Assembly: GCF_039522365.1 (NCBI RefSeq)
Contig: NZ_BAAADJ010000018.1
Location: 1 to 60,963 of the forward strand
Direction of reading: 5' to 3'
From: Bacillus carboniphilus
GTDB lineage: Bacteria > Bacillota > Bacilli > Bacillales > JC228
Length of the DNA stretch: 60,963 nt
A model generated the notes under the pieces. The model had not been told where the DNA came from and made no database searches. It worked only from the letters and a program-made list of their open reading frames with translations. A program made the translations under genes and the position numbers. Shown here in pieces: positions 31,168 to 39,615 of this stretch. Numbering within the stretch: position 1 is the stretch's first letter; the number at the start of each line of letters is the position of its first letter.

Positions 31168-32688
31168 TTGAATCAATTAAAAAAATTAAATGAAATTTAT
31201 GATGAAATACATAAGCAGTTTGTTGAGGTTAGTAAACTTAGCTGGACCCAGTATACAGCGGGATATGATTTTGGTGTTCAAGAAGCGTATGAAAAAGCTG
31301 TGGAGAAATTAAAAGATAAGAAGAATTATGAGGCTATTCAATCGTGTCTTGAGTTAGAACTATCTCCAGTCGATTCACGAAGAGTGGAAATTGTACAGAA
31401 TATGTTTCAGCCTTATCACCTTTCTAAAGAGCTAAATACATTAGATAGTGAAATTAAAAGAAAAGTGAATGAGCTATCAAAGGTCCTCAATACATTTCGC
31501 TATTCTTTTAATGGTCAAACAGTTTCATCTGTTGACCTTAGCCAGATACTTAGCAGCAATCCTGATCGAGAAATGCGAAAGAAAGCTTATTTTGCTAGAA
31601 ATCAAATTAATAAAGCTATGATCGATGCAGGTTTTCTTGATTTACTTGAATTAAGAAAAGAATATGCAAAAGCTTATGGGTCTGAAAACTTTGTGACGCA
31701 CATGCTTGAAAAAAATGAATTGGATCCTTCAACGTTTGAAGGATGGAAAGAACAGCTTCATGAGAGCTTGCCGAAAATGAATCAGGCTCGCACTAGGTTT
31801 GCCCAAGAATACTTAAAAGATGACCAGATTATGCCTTGGGACGAGGCATATATTGATTCAAAGGTTGCACCGTCTCTAAATAAACAAGTGGATATGTCTG
31901 AATACTATACAAATATTCAAGAGTTATTCAATATCTTTGATATCGACATCTCAAAATTTAATATCACCTATGATATCTTCCCAAGAGCTAATAAATCAGA
32001 ATGGGGATACAATTTCCCAGTTGAAACCGCAAAAGACTCACGAATTTTAGCCAATGTAAAAAATAGATATTTTGAATACGGGGTTTTACTTCATGAAACC
32101 GGGCATGCAGTACACTCGTTTCTTTTAGATCCTGAAGAAAAGATTTTAAATAAAGGAGTAAGTGGAATTATTAGCGAGGGTATCGCTAACCTATTCCAGG
32201 GATTCCTATACAGTCCAGTCTTTTATGAAAAGTTTTTTGAAGACAAGAACACGGTAGAAAGACAGTTTACTAACTTAAAAGAATATAAGAAGTTAAACTC
32301 ACTACGGGCTGTCAACCGAATTTTCCTTGACCATAAAATGTATACCACCAAGCTAAACTCCTTGGATGATGTACATCAATTATACTGGAATAATCAAAAG
32401 GAACTTTTAGATGAAAATCCTTTTGACATGGATCCACCATGGGCTTATATTATTCACTTTACGACGCATCCTATTTACCTTCACAACTATTTTATGGGAG
32501 ACGTCACTTGTGAAATGTTATCCAAGGTCTTCGAACGTAAATTTGATGCATCTATGGTTGAAAAACCTAAAGAATTTGGCCAATTCTTAATAAATGAAGT
32601 GATTAAGCCATCAGGAACATACAAATATAATGATTTATTTAAGAAGATTAGTGGAGAAGAGTTTTCTCTAAAGTATATGCTTGACTAA
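31168..32688 (+). CDS. M3 family oligoendopeptidase
   Basis: A 506-residue zinc metallopeptidase of the thimet-oligopeptidase/PepF group that degrades oligopeptides in the cytoplasm. The zinc motif HETGHAVHS is at about residues 309-317, with the third ligand Glu in GIISEGIANLF. It starts with TTG after GGAGGG. It is shorter than classic PepF (about 600), fitting the compact M3 subgroup. A strong terminator follows. It fits a peptide-using lifestyle together with the M20 and S51 enzymes here. Confidence 0.88.
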   Translation: MNQLKKLNEIYDEIHKQFVEVSKLSWTQYTAGYDFGVQEAYEKAVEKLKDKKNYEAIQSCLELELSPVDSRRVEIVQNMFQPYHLSKELNTLDSEIKRKVNELSKVLNTFRYSFNGQTVSSVDLSQILSSNPDREMRKKAYFARNQINKAMIDAGFLDLLELRKEYAKAYGSENFVTHMLEKNELDPSTFEGWKEQLHESLPKMNQARTRFAQEYLKDDQIMPWDEAYIDSKVAPSLNKQVDMSEYYTNIQELFNIFDIDISKFNITYDIFPRANKSEWGYNFPVETAKDSRILANVKNRYFEYGVLLHETGHAVHSFLLDPEEKILNKGVSGIISEGIANLFQGFLYSPVFYEKFFEDKNTVERQFTNLKEYKKLNSLRAVNRIFLDHKMYTTKLNSLDDVHQLYWNNQKELLDENPFDMDPPWAYIIHFTTHPIYLHNYFMGDVTCEMLSKVFERKFDASMVEKPKEFGQFLINEVIKPSGTYKYNDLFKKISGEEFSLKYMLD

Positions 32689-32694
32689 AGAATG

Positions 32695-32732
32695 AGCCCC
32701 ATTCCAGCAAACTTGTGTGGAATGGGGCTTTT
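32695..32732 (+). terminator. Terminator after M3 peptidase gene
   Basis: AGCCCCATTCCA (32695-32706) pairs with TGGAATGGGGCT (32718-32729), followed by TTT. Confidence 0.92.
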
Positions 32733-32793
32733 GCCATCTCGTCAACCAACAGCTTCTCATAAAATATATCAAAAAGTGTAGGATGTGATCATA

Positions 32794-33066
32794 ATGAGAA
32801 GACAAAGAAGAAAATCTAGGTGTATTTTCCCTGGGTACAGATGGTGCGGTCCTGGATGTGGTGGACCTGGGGCTCCTACTAATGACGTGGATGCATGTTG
32901 TATGAGGCATGACCTTTGTTATCAAAGAGGAGGATTAAGAAAAAGATGTGACCTAGAATTTATGGATTGTCTTCGTTCAAAGATAGACCGACGGACAACT
33001 AAAGGTAGACAAGCAAGTTTGATGTATAATGTTATGAAAATAAAGTCAGTATTTACTCCGCGTTAA
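32794..33066 (+). CDS. Mini phospholipase A2-like protein (Parvo_coat_N-like)
   Basis: A ~90-residue, Arg- and Cys-rich protein. YRWCGPGCGGPG resembles the calcium-binding loop of secreted phospholipase A2, and DACCMRHDLCYQRGG matches its CCxxHDxC active site with the His/Asp pair. Similar domains occur in parvovirus VP1 and in small Bacillus proteins. There is no signal peptide, only a basic start (MRRQRRKSR). AGGATG precedes the ATG at 32794, whereas a GTG three codons earlier is too close. Enzyme activity and location are unproven; see findings. Confidence 0.78.
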   Translation: MRRQRRKSRCIFPGYRWCGPGCGGPGAPTNDVDACCMRHDLCYQRGGLRKRCDLEFMDCLRSKIDRRTTKGRQASLMYNVMKIKSVFTPR

Positions 33067-33136
33067 TTGTGAATATGGACAAACGCTATTCCGCTCTCCA
33101 CATAAATATTCTCCAATAAATTTTATTTAAAAACCA

Positions 33137-33167
33137 TTGACCTTCACGCTACGTTAAAGTGTACAGT
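33137..33167 (+). promoter_or_regulatory. MerR-type promoter with 19-bp spacer
   Basis: TTGACC (33137-33142) and TACAGT (33162-33167) are 19 bases apart, the long spacing typical of promoters activated by MerR-family DNA distortion. The spacer TTCACGCTACGTTAAAGTG contains an imperfect dyad. The downstream gene encodes a MerR protein, so autoactivation is likely. Confidence 0.8.
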
Positions 33168-33190
33168 TAAGTTGTCAGGAGGTGATGATC

Positions 33191-33955
33191 ATGGAATATA
33201 CCATTCAAAAGCTTGGGAAGTTAGCAGGAGTCAGTACAAGAACTCTTCGGTACTATGATGAAATTGGAATTCTGAAGCCGGCCAGAATCAATTCGTCAGG
33301 CTACCGAATTTATGGTCAAGATGAAGTAGATAAGCTCCAACAAATATTATTTTACAAAGAACTAGGAGTTCGTCTAGACCAAATCAAACAAATAGTGAAT
33401 GATCCAGATTTTAATGGAACCCAAGCACTCCAAGAGCATCTAACACAACTCCTCGACAAACGAAGGCAGTTAGATTTACTCATCGCCAATGTTAAGAAGA
33501 CAGTGGCGGCAAAGGAAGGGAGAATTACGATGTCTGACAAAGAAAAGTTTGAGGGCTTTAAGCAAAAACTAATAGATGATAATGAAAAGCAATATGGAGA
33601 AGAAGTACGTGAAAAATACGGCGATGATGTGGTCAATCGCTCAAATGCAAAACTTAAGAACATGACAGAAGAGCAGTATGATGAGGCTAACAGACTTGCT
33701 GAAGAGATTCACACAACACTAGCGGAAGCGTTTAAGGGTGGGGACCCTTCAAGTGAATTGGCTCAAAAAGCTGCAGAATTACACAAAAAATGGCTCATGT
33801 TTTACTGGCCACAGTACAGTAAAGAAGCGCATGCTGGACTTGCCCAAATGTATGTAGATGATGAACGATTTACCGCCTATTATGATAAAGAAGAGCCAGG
33901 AACGGCAGAGTTTTTAAGAGATGCTATTCACATTTATACAGGAATGACGCAATAA
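33191..33955 (+). CDS. MerR family activator with TipAS domain (Mta-like)
   Basis: A 254-residue regulator. The N-terminal winged helix reads YTIQKLGKLAGVSTRTLRYYDEIGILKPARI...GYRIYGQDEVDKLQQILFYKELG, followed by a long dimerisation helix (residues ~75-110). A C-terminal ~130-residue TipAS-type helical domain binds drugs in related proteins. Length and layout match B. subtilis Mta, which activates multidrug exporters. The ATG at 33191 lies eight bases after GGAGG. No efflux gene lies directly downstream, so it may act elsewhere as a global activator. Confidence 0.88.
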   Translation: MEYTIQKLGKLAGVSTRTLRYYDEIGILKPARINSSGYRIYGQDEVDKLQQILFYKELGVRLDQIKQIVNDPDFNGTQALQEHLTQLLDKRRQLDLLIANVKKTVAAKEGRITMSDKEKFEGFKQKLIDDNEKQYGEEVREKYGDDVVNRSNAKLKNMTEEQYDEANRLAEEIHTTLAEAFKGGDPSSELAQKAAELHKKWLMFYWPQYSKEAHAGLAQMYVDDERFTAYYDKEEPGTAEFLRDAIHIYTGMTQ

Positions 33956-33957
33956 AT

Positions 33958-33996
33958 AAAAGGATGCACAGTAGTTAGTACTACTGGCATCCTTTT
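33958..33996. terminator. Bidirectional terminator
   Basis: AAAAGGATGC (33958-33967) pairs with GCATCCTTTT (33987-33996). It separates the MerR gene from a convergent small gene. Confidence 0.9.
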
Positions 33997-34000
33997 ACCT

Positions 34001-34372
34001 TTATTTAATGGAAGAACCACCCACTAATGATTCAGCAGGTCTACCAAGGATAAGCTGGCTAATGTTTGCAAAGCCGATACCTTGATAAGATTTTAATGTA
34101 TCTTTTATAACTTCGTAGTGCTCGTCAATTTTTAACCGATGCACTTCTGTTTTATATAGGTTCATAACAGAGTCATATACCATATTCGGTGCGTGTTGAC
34201 CTGGGTCTTCGTCTAATATTAAGCAGCCCATATATTGATAACGAAAGTGCAGGTTACGGGTTAAATGTACGACGTGCAATAGCTTCTCATAAAGATTAGG
34301 GTAAGCTTTCTCTACTTGTTCAAGGGCTTCCTTTGTGGCTGTAAGTTCATGTTGACTACATAGTGTTGTCAT
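34001..34372 (-). CDS. Conserved hypothetical protein, 123 residues
   Basis: A soluble, mostly helical protein (for example QHELTATKEALEQVEKAYPNLYEKLLHVV) with a C-terminal GRPAESLVGGSSIK. No motif or family is recognised. GGGGAGG precedes the ATG at 34372; the open frame continues upstream into the thioesterase gene without support. It follows the thioesterase after 17 bases on the same strand, so the two probably form an operon. Confidence 0.7.
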   Translation of the reverse strand: MTTLCSQHELTATKEALEQVEKAYPNLYEKLLHVVHLTRNLHFRYQYMGCLILDEDPGQHAPNMVYDSVMNLYKTEVHRLKIDEHYEVIKDTLKSYQGIGFANISQLILGRPAESLVGGSSIK

Positions 34373-34389
34373 GATTAAATCCTCCCCAC

Positions 34390-34908
34390 CTATTGGTCCC
34401 AAGGTTTTTTCACTGTAAGGTACTCAGCCAGTTCCTTACTTTTTTCTCTTCTTAATCTTCGTATTTCAGCTCTTTCCTTCGCTGTATCATATAGGAATTT
34501 TTCTTCTTCCGTTTCAGGCAAGACACTTGGCACTTCAACTGGCTTTTTATCTTGATCTAATGCAACAAACGTTAGAAAAGCTGTGGCAGCCATTCTACGT
34601 TCTCCTGTTAACATATCTTCAGCAATAACTTTACAGAAGATTTCCATTGAAGTTTTTCCTGTATACGTAACAAAAGACTCAATACAAACTGAATCTGTTT
34701 GATGAATAGGACATAAAAAATCAATAGAGTCGGTAGATGCAGTTACACATTCTTTCACCCTTGAATGACGTCTAGCTGATAGTGTGGCTGCACTGTCTAA
34801 TTTCTTCATCAATACTCCACCGAAAAGGGTATTATAGTTATTTAAATCACAAGATAGAACTTGATCTGTATTTATAATTCGACTTTCTTTCACTTTTTTA
34901 GCTTCCAT
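34390..34908 (-). CDS. ykhA: Acyl-CoA thioesterase (YkhA-like, hotdog fold)
   Basis: A 172-residue hotdog thioesterase that hydrolyses acyl-CoA in the cytoplasm. The family pattern is evident: NNYNTLFGGVLMKKLDSAATLSARRH (helix with the catalytic acidic residue), TASTDSIDFLCPIHQTDSVCIES and ATAFLTFVALDQDKKPVEVP. The charged C-terminal helix (KERAEIRRLRREKSKEL) is usual in YkhA-like proteins. AAAGGAAG precedes the ATG. It is likely co-transcribed with the downstream hypothetical gene. Confidence 0.9.
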   Translation of the reverse strand: MEAKKVKESRIINTDQVLSCDLNNYNTLFGGVLMKKLDSAATLSARRHSRVKECVTASTDSIDFLCPIHQTDSVCIESFVTYTGKTSMEIFCKVIAEDMLTGERRMAATAFLTFVALDQDKKPVEVPSVLPETEEEKFLYDTAKERAEIRRLRREKSKELAEYLTVKKPWDQ

Positions 34909-35078
34909 ATGTTCGCTTCCTTTCTGCTTTGGAATCTTTCACCAGATGCCAATCCAAAAGGATTTGCTCTTGCCTAAGTAAGTGTACGCCGGAGAAAACT
35001 ATTAGTAAAATGGATAGTTTTTATTACTTGTATAGCTTTTATCTATGTAAATGCTTAACTGGTGTATATAAAAGTAAA

Positions 35079-35106
35079 GGGCAGCTTCTTCAATTAGAAG
35101 CTACCC
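35079..35106 (-). terminator. Terminator of the LysR gene
   Basis: GGGCAGCTTCT (35079-35089) pairs with AGAAGCTACCC (35096-35106), with one mismatch. On the minus strand TTTACTTTT follows. The rest of 34909-35078 holds nothing I recognise. Confidence 0.75.
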
Positions 35107-35110
35107 AGGT

Positions 35111-35998
35111 TTAATTTGTATCAGTGTATTGTTCTTGGAAGAACTGCAACCATTCTTTGGCTGCGTATGAAAGATAATGTTCCTTTGACCAAATGAGCGC
35201 CAATTTCCAACGAATCGAGGGATTGGCTACTTTTACAGTTTGAACGTGTTGCTTTAAGTGTCTACAAATACTTTCCGGTAAAAGAGAAACACCTAAATTG
35301 CTAGCAACCATTTCTTCAATAAAGGACCATTGTGAACTTTCTGAGATAATATGTGGGGTAAAGCCAGCTTGTTTGCATGACATGATAATACGGTCATTCA
35401 TAACAAAATCTTTATTAAATAAGATAAATGATTCCTCTGCTAATTCAGCTAAGTTGACTTCATTTTTAGAAGCTAGCGAATGAGAGGGAGGTAACAATAG
35501 ACGCAGGTCCTCCTCCATAAATGCGAAATAGTTGAATAACTCATTTTTGGTAGGAAGAACAATGACCCCTACATCTAGTAAGCCATTCTCCACATCCTCT
35601 TCAATTCTTTTAGAACCATCTTCAACGAGTTGAAAGGTAATTCCAGGGTACGTTTCATGAAATAAACCAACGACTTTTAGAAAAAAGTGGGCATCAAAAA
35701 TCGGGGGAAGTCCAATACGGATTTTTCCTTTTTTAAGCTCTAAAAGGTTATCTAACTCGGTTTCTAGATTATTAAAGGCTTTGTCTATGAGCTTGGCTTG
35801 TTCCAATATGATTCGGCCAGCGTCAGTTAATGATAGTTGTTTACGAGACCGGTCAAATAAGGTGACGCCTAACTCTGTTTCTAAATTCTTGATCATTTTG
35901 CTAATGGTTGGTTGGGTTATAAACAAATAATCCGCGGCTTTTGAAAAACTCTTGAAATTTGAAACTTCAATAAAGTATTGAAGATGCTTAATATCCAA
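35111..35998 (-). CDS. LysR family transcriptional regulator
   Basis: A ~295-residue LysR protein: an N-terminal winged helix (DIKHLQYFIEVSNFKSFSKAADYLFITQPTISKMIKNLETELGVTLFDRSRKQLSLTDAGR) and a C-terminal periplasmic-binding-like effector domain. I start at the TTG giving M-DIKHLQYF, the usual LysR beginning, about eight bases from AAGGTG; an ATG two codons upstream is also possible. Similarity to CidR-like regulators is noticeable, but no cidAB or lrgAB genes are adjacent. It is divergent from des, whose promoter is better explained by DesR. Confidence 0.87.
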   Translation of the reverse strand: MDIKHLQYFIEVSNFKSFSKAADYLFITQPTISKMIKNLETELGVTLFDRSRKQLSLTDAGRIILEQAKLIDKAFNNLETELDNLLELKKGKIRIGLPPIFDAHFFLKVVGLFHETYPGITFQLVEDGSKRIEEDVENGLLDVGVIVLPTKNELFNYFAFMEEDLRLLLPPSHSLASKNEVNLAELAEESFILFNKDFVMNDRIIMSCKQAGFTPHIISESSQWSFIEEMVASNLGVSLLPESICRHLKQHVQTVKVANPSIRWKLALIWSKEHYLSYAAKEWLQFFQEQYTDTN

Positions 35999-36076
35999 AA
36001 TCATCACCTTACCTAAAAAAAATTCAACTCTTTAAAATGGCTTCAGCCCTTATAACAATAGGGTTTTACGGGCCAA

Positions 36077-36144
36077 CCATGACATTTATCATGGTCGTTA
36101 TATGACACGTATGTCTGCAAGTATTTTTTAATTTTACCTATACT
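36077..36144 (+). promoter_or_regulatory. des promoter with DesR-type activator sites
   Basis: Two inverted repeats, CCATGACATTTATCATGG (36077-36094) and ATGACACGTATGTC (36102-36115), precede a promoter with a good -10 (TATACT, 36139-36144) but no recognisable -35 (TGCAAG at 36116-36121). Taking a start near 36151, the repeats span about -74 to -36. This matches the placement of the DesR binding region at the B. subtilis des promoter and the need for an activator. Confidence 0.8.
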
Positions 36145-36171
36145 AAGAACAATAAAACACACAGAAAGGAA

Positions 36172-37212
36172 ATGGGTGAAAAAGTGGATAAACAAAAGCA
36201 AAAAATGTTAAGAAAGCAAGTAGCACCTTATGAAAAAGCAGATACAAGGAAGAGTGTCATACAGACTATAAACACTTTAGTTCCTTTTTTTGTCATATGG
36301 ATTCTTGCGTATCAAAGTCTATCCGTTTCTTATTTTCTGACTTTAGGACTTGCGGTTGTTGGAGCAGGCCTATTAACTAGAATGTTTATAATATTCCATG
36401 ACTGTTGTCATCACTCTTTCTTTAAAAATAGAAAGGCGAATAAAATCCTGGGGACGATTACAGGAATACTTACACTCTTCCCATATCATCAATGGCAGCA
36501 TGACCATTCTATTCATCATGCAACAAGCTCAAATCTAGACAAAAGAGGAACAGGTGACATTTGGGTGCTTACGGTGGATGAGTACGTGTCAGCATCGCTC
36601 TTCACAAAAATACGTTACCGTTTATATCGTAACCCTTTTGTCATGTTTGGCTTAGGACCAACGTATGTATTCTTATTTAAAAATCGTTTTAATAAAAAAG
36701 GTGCGAAACGTGAAGAACGCATTAACTTATATATTACTAATATTGCCATTGCAGTTATCGTGACAATCCTTTGTTTAACGATTGGCTGGCAAGCATTTTT
36801 GCTGGTACAAGGACCTTTATTCTTAGTAGCAGGATCTATTGGTGTGTGGTTGTTCTATGTACAACATACATTTGAAGACTCTTACTTTGAACCGAATGAC
36901 AAATGGGATTACGTGTTAGCAGCTGTAGAAGGTAGTTCTTTCTACAAGCTTCCAAAGGTTCTTCAATGGTTTACTGGTAACATTGGGTTTCATCATGTTC
37001 ATCATTTAAGCCCACGTGTTCCTAATTACAACCTAGAAGATGCTCACAATAATACAGAAGAATTGCAACATGTACCAACAATAACATTAAGAACAAGCCT
37101 TTCATCGTTAAAGTTCCGATTATGGGATGAAGAGCAAAAGAAGTTTGTTCGTTATAAAGACATTAAAGCAATGCCAGATATGAAAAGAGCTTTAGCTCAA
37201 ACAAAGTCATAA
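36172..37212 (+). CDS. des: Delta5 acyl-lipid fatty acid desaturase
   Basis: A 346-residue integral membrane di-iron desaturase that introduces cis double bonds into membrane phospholipid acyl chains during cold shock. The three His boxes are HDCCHH (from residue 76), HDHSIHH (110-116) and HHVHH (near 275), between membrane helices. Similarity to B. subtilis Des is strong throughout (for example NLDKRGTGDIW, FYVQHTFEDSYF, EGSSFYKLPK). AGAAAGG is close to the ATG. A stem-loop terminator separates it from desK, so desKR may be partly uncoupled or read through. Confidence 0.95.
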   Translation: MGEKVDKQKQKMLRKQVAPYEKADTRKSVIQTINTLVPFFVIWILAYQSLSVSYFLTLGLAVVGAGLLTRMFIIFHDCCHHSFFKNRKANKILGTITGILTLFPYHQWQHDHSIHHATSSNLDKRGTGDIWVLTVDEYVSASLFTKIRYRLYRNPFVMFGLGPTYVFLFKNRFNKKGAKREERINLYITNIAIAVIVTILCLTIGWQAFLLVQGPLFLVAGSIGVWLFYVQHTFEDSYFEPNDKWDYVLAAVEGSSFYKLPKVLQWFTGNIGFHHVHHLSPRVPNYNLEDAHNNTEELQHVPTITLRTSLSSLKFRLWDEEQKKFVRYKDIKAMPDMKRALAQTKS

Positions 37213-37251
37213 AAATGGAATAGTTTGGATAAATCTGAAATGGTATGATAA

Positions 37252-37284
37252 AAACAGGGCCTAACTATTGGAGCCCTGTTTTTG
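37252..37284 (+). terminator. Terminator between des and desK
   Basis: AAACAGGGC (37252-37260) pairs with GCCCTGTTT (37273-37281), followed by TT. It probably attenuates read-through from the cold-induced des promoter into desKR. Confidence 0.88.
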
Positions 37285-37318
37285 ATGTATTAGTTGAAAA
37301 GAGAGGAGGATGCTACCT

Positions 37319-38455
37319 ATGACGATGATTAAACAATATGTGACCTTTCAAAAGAATAGTGGGATCTCTCCTTATATATGGATCATTCTTTGCATTTTAC
37401 CTTTTTACTTTATCTTTCAAACCGATTCAACCCTAAAAATCATTGTAGGAATCCTGCTAACCATTGTCTTTTTTATCCTATATCGAATCGCTTTTTTTGC
37501 AAAAGGTTGGCCGGTATATTTATGGACCTTTATTTTAATCGGGATATCGATTACCTCAACGAGTCTCTTTAGTTACGTATACTTTGCGTTTTTCTTAGCG
37601 CATTATATTGGGAACATTCGGGATCGGGTTACCTTTCTGATTCTCTATTTTGTTCATTTAATTAGTACATCCATTTCTATAAATTTTGGAATCATCCAAC
37701 AAGACGAATTCTTCCTTAAGCAGCTGCCTTTTGTCATTGTCATTTGGATTGCAGTTATCTTGCTACCATTTAATATTCATAATAAAAATGAGAAGGAGCA
37801 GCTTGAGGAAAAATTAGAGGATGCAAATAAAAGAATTCGTGTGCTTGGTATTTTAGAAGAGAGACATCGAATTGCAAGAGATCTTCATGATACGCTAGGG
37901 CAAAAGCTTTCCTTAATTGGCCTTAAAAGTGACTTGGCCAGAAGACTTATTTCTAAAAATCCAGAACAAGCACGAAATGAACTAAAGGATGTTCAGCATA
38001 CAGCAAGGACAACATTAAATGAAGTTCGGAAAATGGTATCGTCCATGAGGGGAATTCGATTAAAGGATGAGTTAGTTGAAGTGAAAAAGGTGTTAGATGC
38101 GGCAGAAATCGAGTTGGACATTGAAGAATCGAAGTTAGCGAATGTTTCTCTTTTAACTGAAAACATATTAAGTATGTGTATTAAAGAGGCCGTAAACAAT
38201 ATTGTGAAACATAGTGGAGCAACCAAATGTTCTATTTTTATTGAACAAACCTGGACGGATACCATTATTACAATCAAAGATAATGGGTCATTTAAAAAGA
38301 AAAACGACGACGAGCAAAAAGGCCATGGATTGATTGGAATGAAAGAGCGAGTCGAGTTTGTTAATGGAAAAATGGAAATAGAAACAGAAGACGGAACTAC
38401 ATTGATATTTACGGTACCAAATGATGTCAAGCAGACAGATAAGGAGGAGTTCTAA
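37319..38455 (+). CDS. desK: Thermosensor histidine kinase DesK
   Basis: A 378-residue membrane kinase/phosphatase that senses bilayer thickness. About five membrane helices fill residues 15-155, then a coiled coil (KEQLEEKLEDANKRIRVLGILEE) leads to the HisKA_3 motif ERHRIARDLHDTLGQ with phospho-acceptor His190. The ATPase domain shows KEAVNNIVKHSGAT and GHGLIGMKERVE. GAGGAGG is eight bases from the ATG at 37319; an ATG three codons earlier overlaps it. The stop overlaps desR, giving tight coupling. Confidence 0.93.
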   Translation: MTMIKQYVTFQKNSGISPYIWIILCILPFYFIFQTDSTLKIIVGILLTIVFFILYRIAFFAKGWPVYLWTFILIGISITSTSLFSYVYFAFFLAHYIGNIRDRVTFLILYFVHLISTSISINFGIIQQDEFFLKQLPFVIVIWIAVILLPFNIHNKNEKEQLEEKLEDANKRIRVLGILEERHRIARDLHDTLGQKLSLIGLKSDLARRLISKNPEQARNELKDVQHTARTTLNEVRKMVSSMRGIRLKDELVEVKKVLDAAEIELDIEESKLANVSLLTENILSMCIKEAVNNIVKHSGATKCSIFIEQTWTDTIITIKDNGSFKKKNDDEQKGHGLIGMKERVEFVNGKMEIETEDGTTLIFTVPNDVKQTDKEEF

Positions 38456-39054
38456 TGATTCGAATCGTGATCGCTGAAGACCAGCAGCTTTTATTAGGAG
38501 CCTTTGGGTCATTACTTAGTTTGGAAGAGGATATGGAAGTAGTAGGTAAGGCTTCAAATGGTGAAGAAGCGGTAGCTCTTGTGAAAGAACTCAATCCGGA
38601 TGTCTGTATTATGGATATAGAAATGCCGGGAAAAACAGGTCTTGAAGCCGCAGAAGAAATAAAAGGCATGGATTGCAAGGTTATCATTTTAACGACCTTT
38701 GCACGTTCTGGCTATTTTCAACGTGCTTTGAAGGCTGGTGTAAGTGGCTATTTCTTAAAAGATAGTCCAAGCGAGGATTTGGCGAGCTCCATCCGCAGTG
38801 TTGTGGCCGGGAAACGCATTTATGCTCCCGAGCTAATTGAGGATGTTTATGCTGATGACAACCCACTAACGGACCGAGAAAAGGAAGTGCTGGAACTCGT
38901 TGCAGATGGGAAGGACACGAAGGAAATTGCCGCCAAGCTCCAAATTAAAACGGGAACCGTTCGAAACTATATTTCTATTATTTTGGAAAAGCTGGGTGTC
39001 AAGAACCGAATTGAGGCCATAACGTATTTTAAGGAAAAAGGGTGGTTTAAGTAG
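38455..39054 (+). CDS. desR: Response regulator DesR
   Basis: A 199-residue NarL-type regulator. The receiver domain has the acidic pair ED in IAEDQQ, the phospho-acceptor Asp54 in VCIMDIEMPGKTG, and a Lys in YFLKDS. The C-terminal LuxR-type helix-turn-helix is LTDREKEVLELVADGKDTKEIAAKLQIKTGTVRNYISIILEKLGVKNR. Phosphorylated by DesK at low temperature, it would bind the repeats upstream of des. Its ATG overlaps the desK stop. Confidence 0.94.
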   Translation: MIRIVIAEDQQLLLGAFGSLLSLEEDMEVVGKASNGEEAVALVKELNPDVCIMDIEMPGKTGLEAAEEIKGMDCKVIILTTFARSGYFQRALKAGVSGYFLKDSPSEDLASSIRSVVAGKRIYAPELIEDVYADDNPLTDREKEVLELVADGKDTKEIAAKLQIKTGTVRNYISIILEKLGVKNRIEAITYFKEKGWFK

Positions 39055-39079
39055 AATTTATGGAAGGAAGGGATGAGAA

Positions 39080-39361
39080 GTGATTTTATGGGGTGTTGTT
39101 CTGCCCATAGTCTTCATTATAAGCGTACTTCTTAGTATAGTTTTACATTCTGCTAAAGTTAGGGAGAACAAAAATAAAGGGTATATGCAGCTCTTTCTTA
39201 CACTAGGAGTGATGGCCATTTCATGTGGAATAGCTATGAAGAATTTTTTTACGTATGCTCCTACTGTCGGATGGATAATGGGATTTGTCTTTTTTGTGAT
39301 TAGTAGTATATATGCTATGAAGTGGAAGCAGGAGAGTAAGGGAGTTAGTAATAAGAGTTAG
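39080..39361 (+). CDS. Small membrane protein, unknown function
   Basis: A 93-residue protein with two to three hydrophobic helices (residues ~3-24, 36-50 and 62-82) and a basic tail (KWKQESKGVSNKS). The GTG start follows GGAAGGGATGAG. It lies 25 bases after desR and may be read with it, but no link to membrane fluidity sensing is established. No family recognised. Confidence 0.65.
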   Translation: MILWGVVLPIVFIISVLLSIVLHSAKVRENKNKGYMQLFLTLGVMAISCGIAMKNFFTYAPTVGWIMGFVFFVISSIYAMKWKQESKGVSNKS

Positions 39362-39420
39362 TTATAAACACTCTATTTTTTGTTCTGAATCTACTAGTAA
39401 AGCAAGAACGTTAGCTAGGC

Positions 39421-39598
39421 GGACTCAGGTTCCGCTATTTGTTCCAAAAGTGTAAATTTTACCCGATTTGAGGACAGAGGTTCCGTTATTGGTTGAAAAT
39501 AGGCTTAATTTAGCCTTTTTTTCATTAAATAACGGATCCTGTGTCCGACAGAGCACGTTTTTAGACGATATTTAAGCAAATAACGGACTCAGTGTCCG
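39421..39598. repeat. Four-unit repeat array, 51-bp spacing, two direct then two inverted
   Basis: GGACTCAGGTTCCGCTATTTG (starting 39421) and GGACAGAGGTTCCGTTATTGG (39472) are 51 bases apart. AAATAACGGATCCTGTGTCC (39527) and AAATAACGGACTCAGTGTCC (39578) are their inverted counterparts, again exactly 51 apart. The transcript could fold as nested hairpins. The array fills the space between the small membrane gene and the convergent M20 hydrolase. Confidence 0.85.
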
Positions 39599-39615
39599 CT
39601 ACGCTCAAACCCTCA

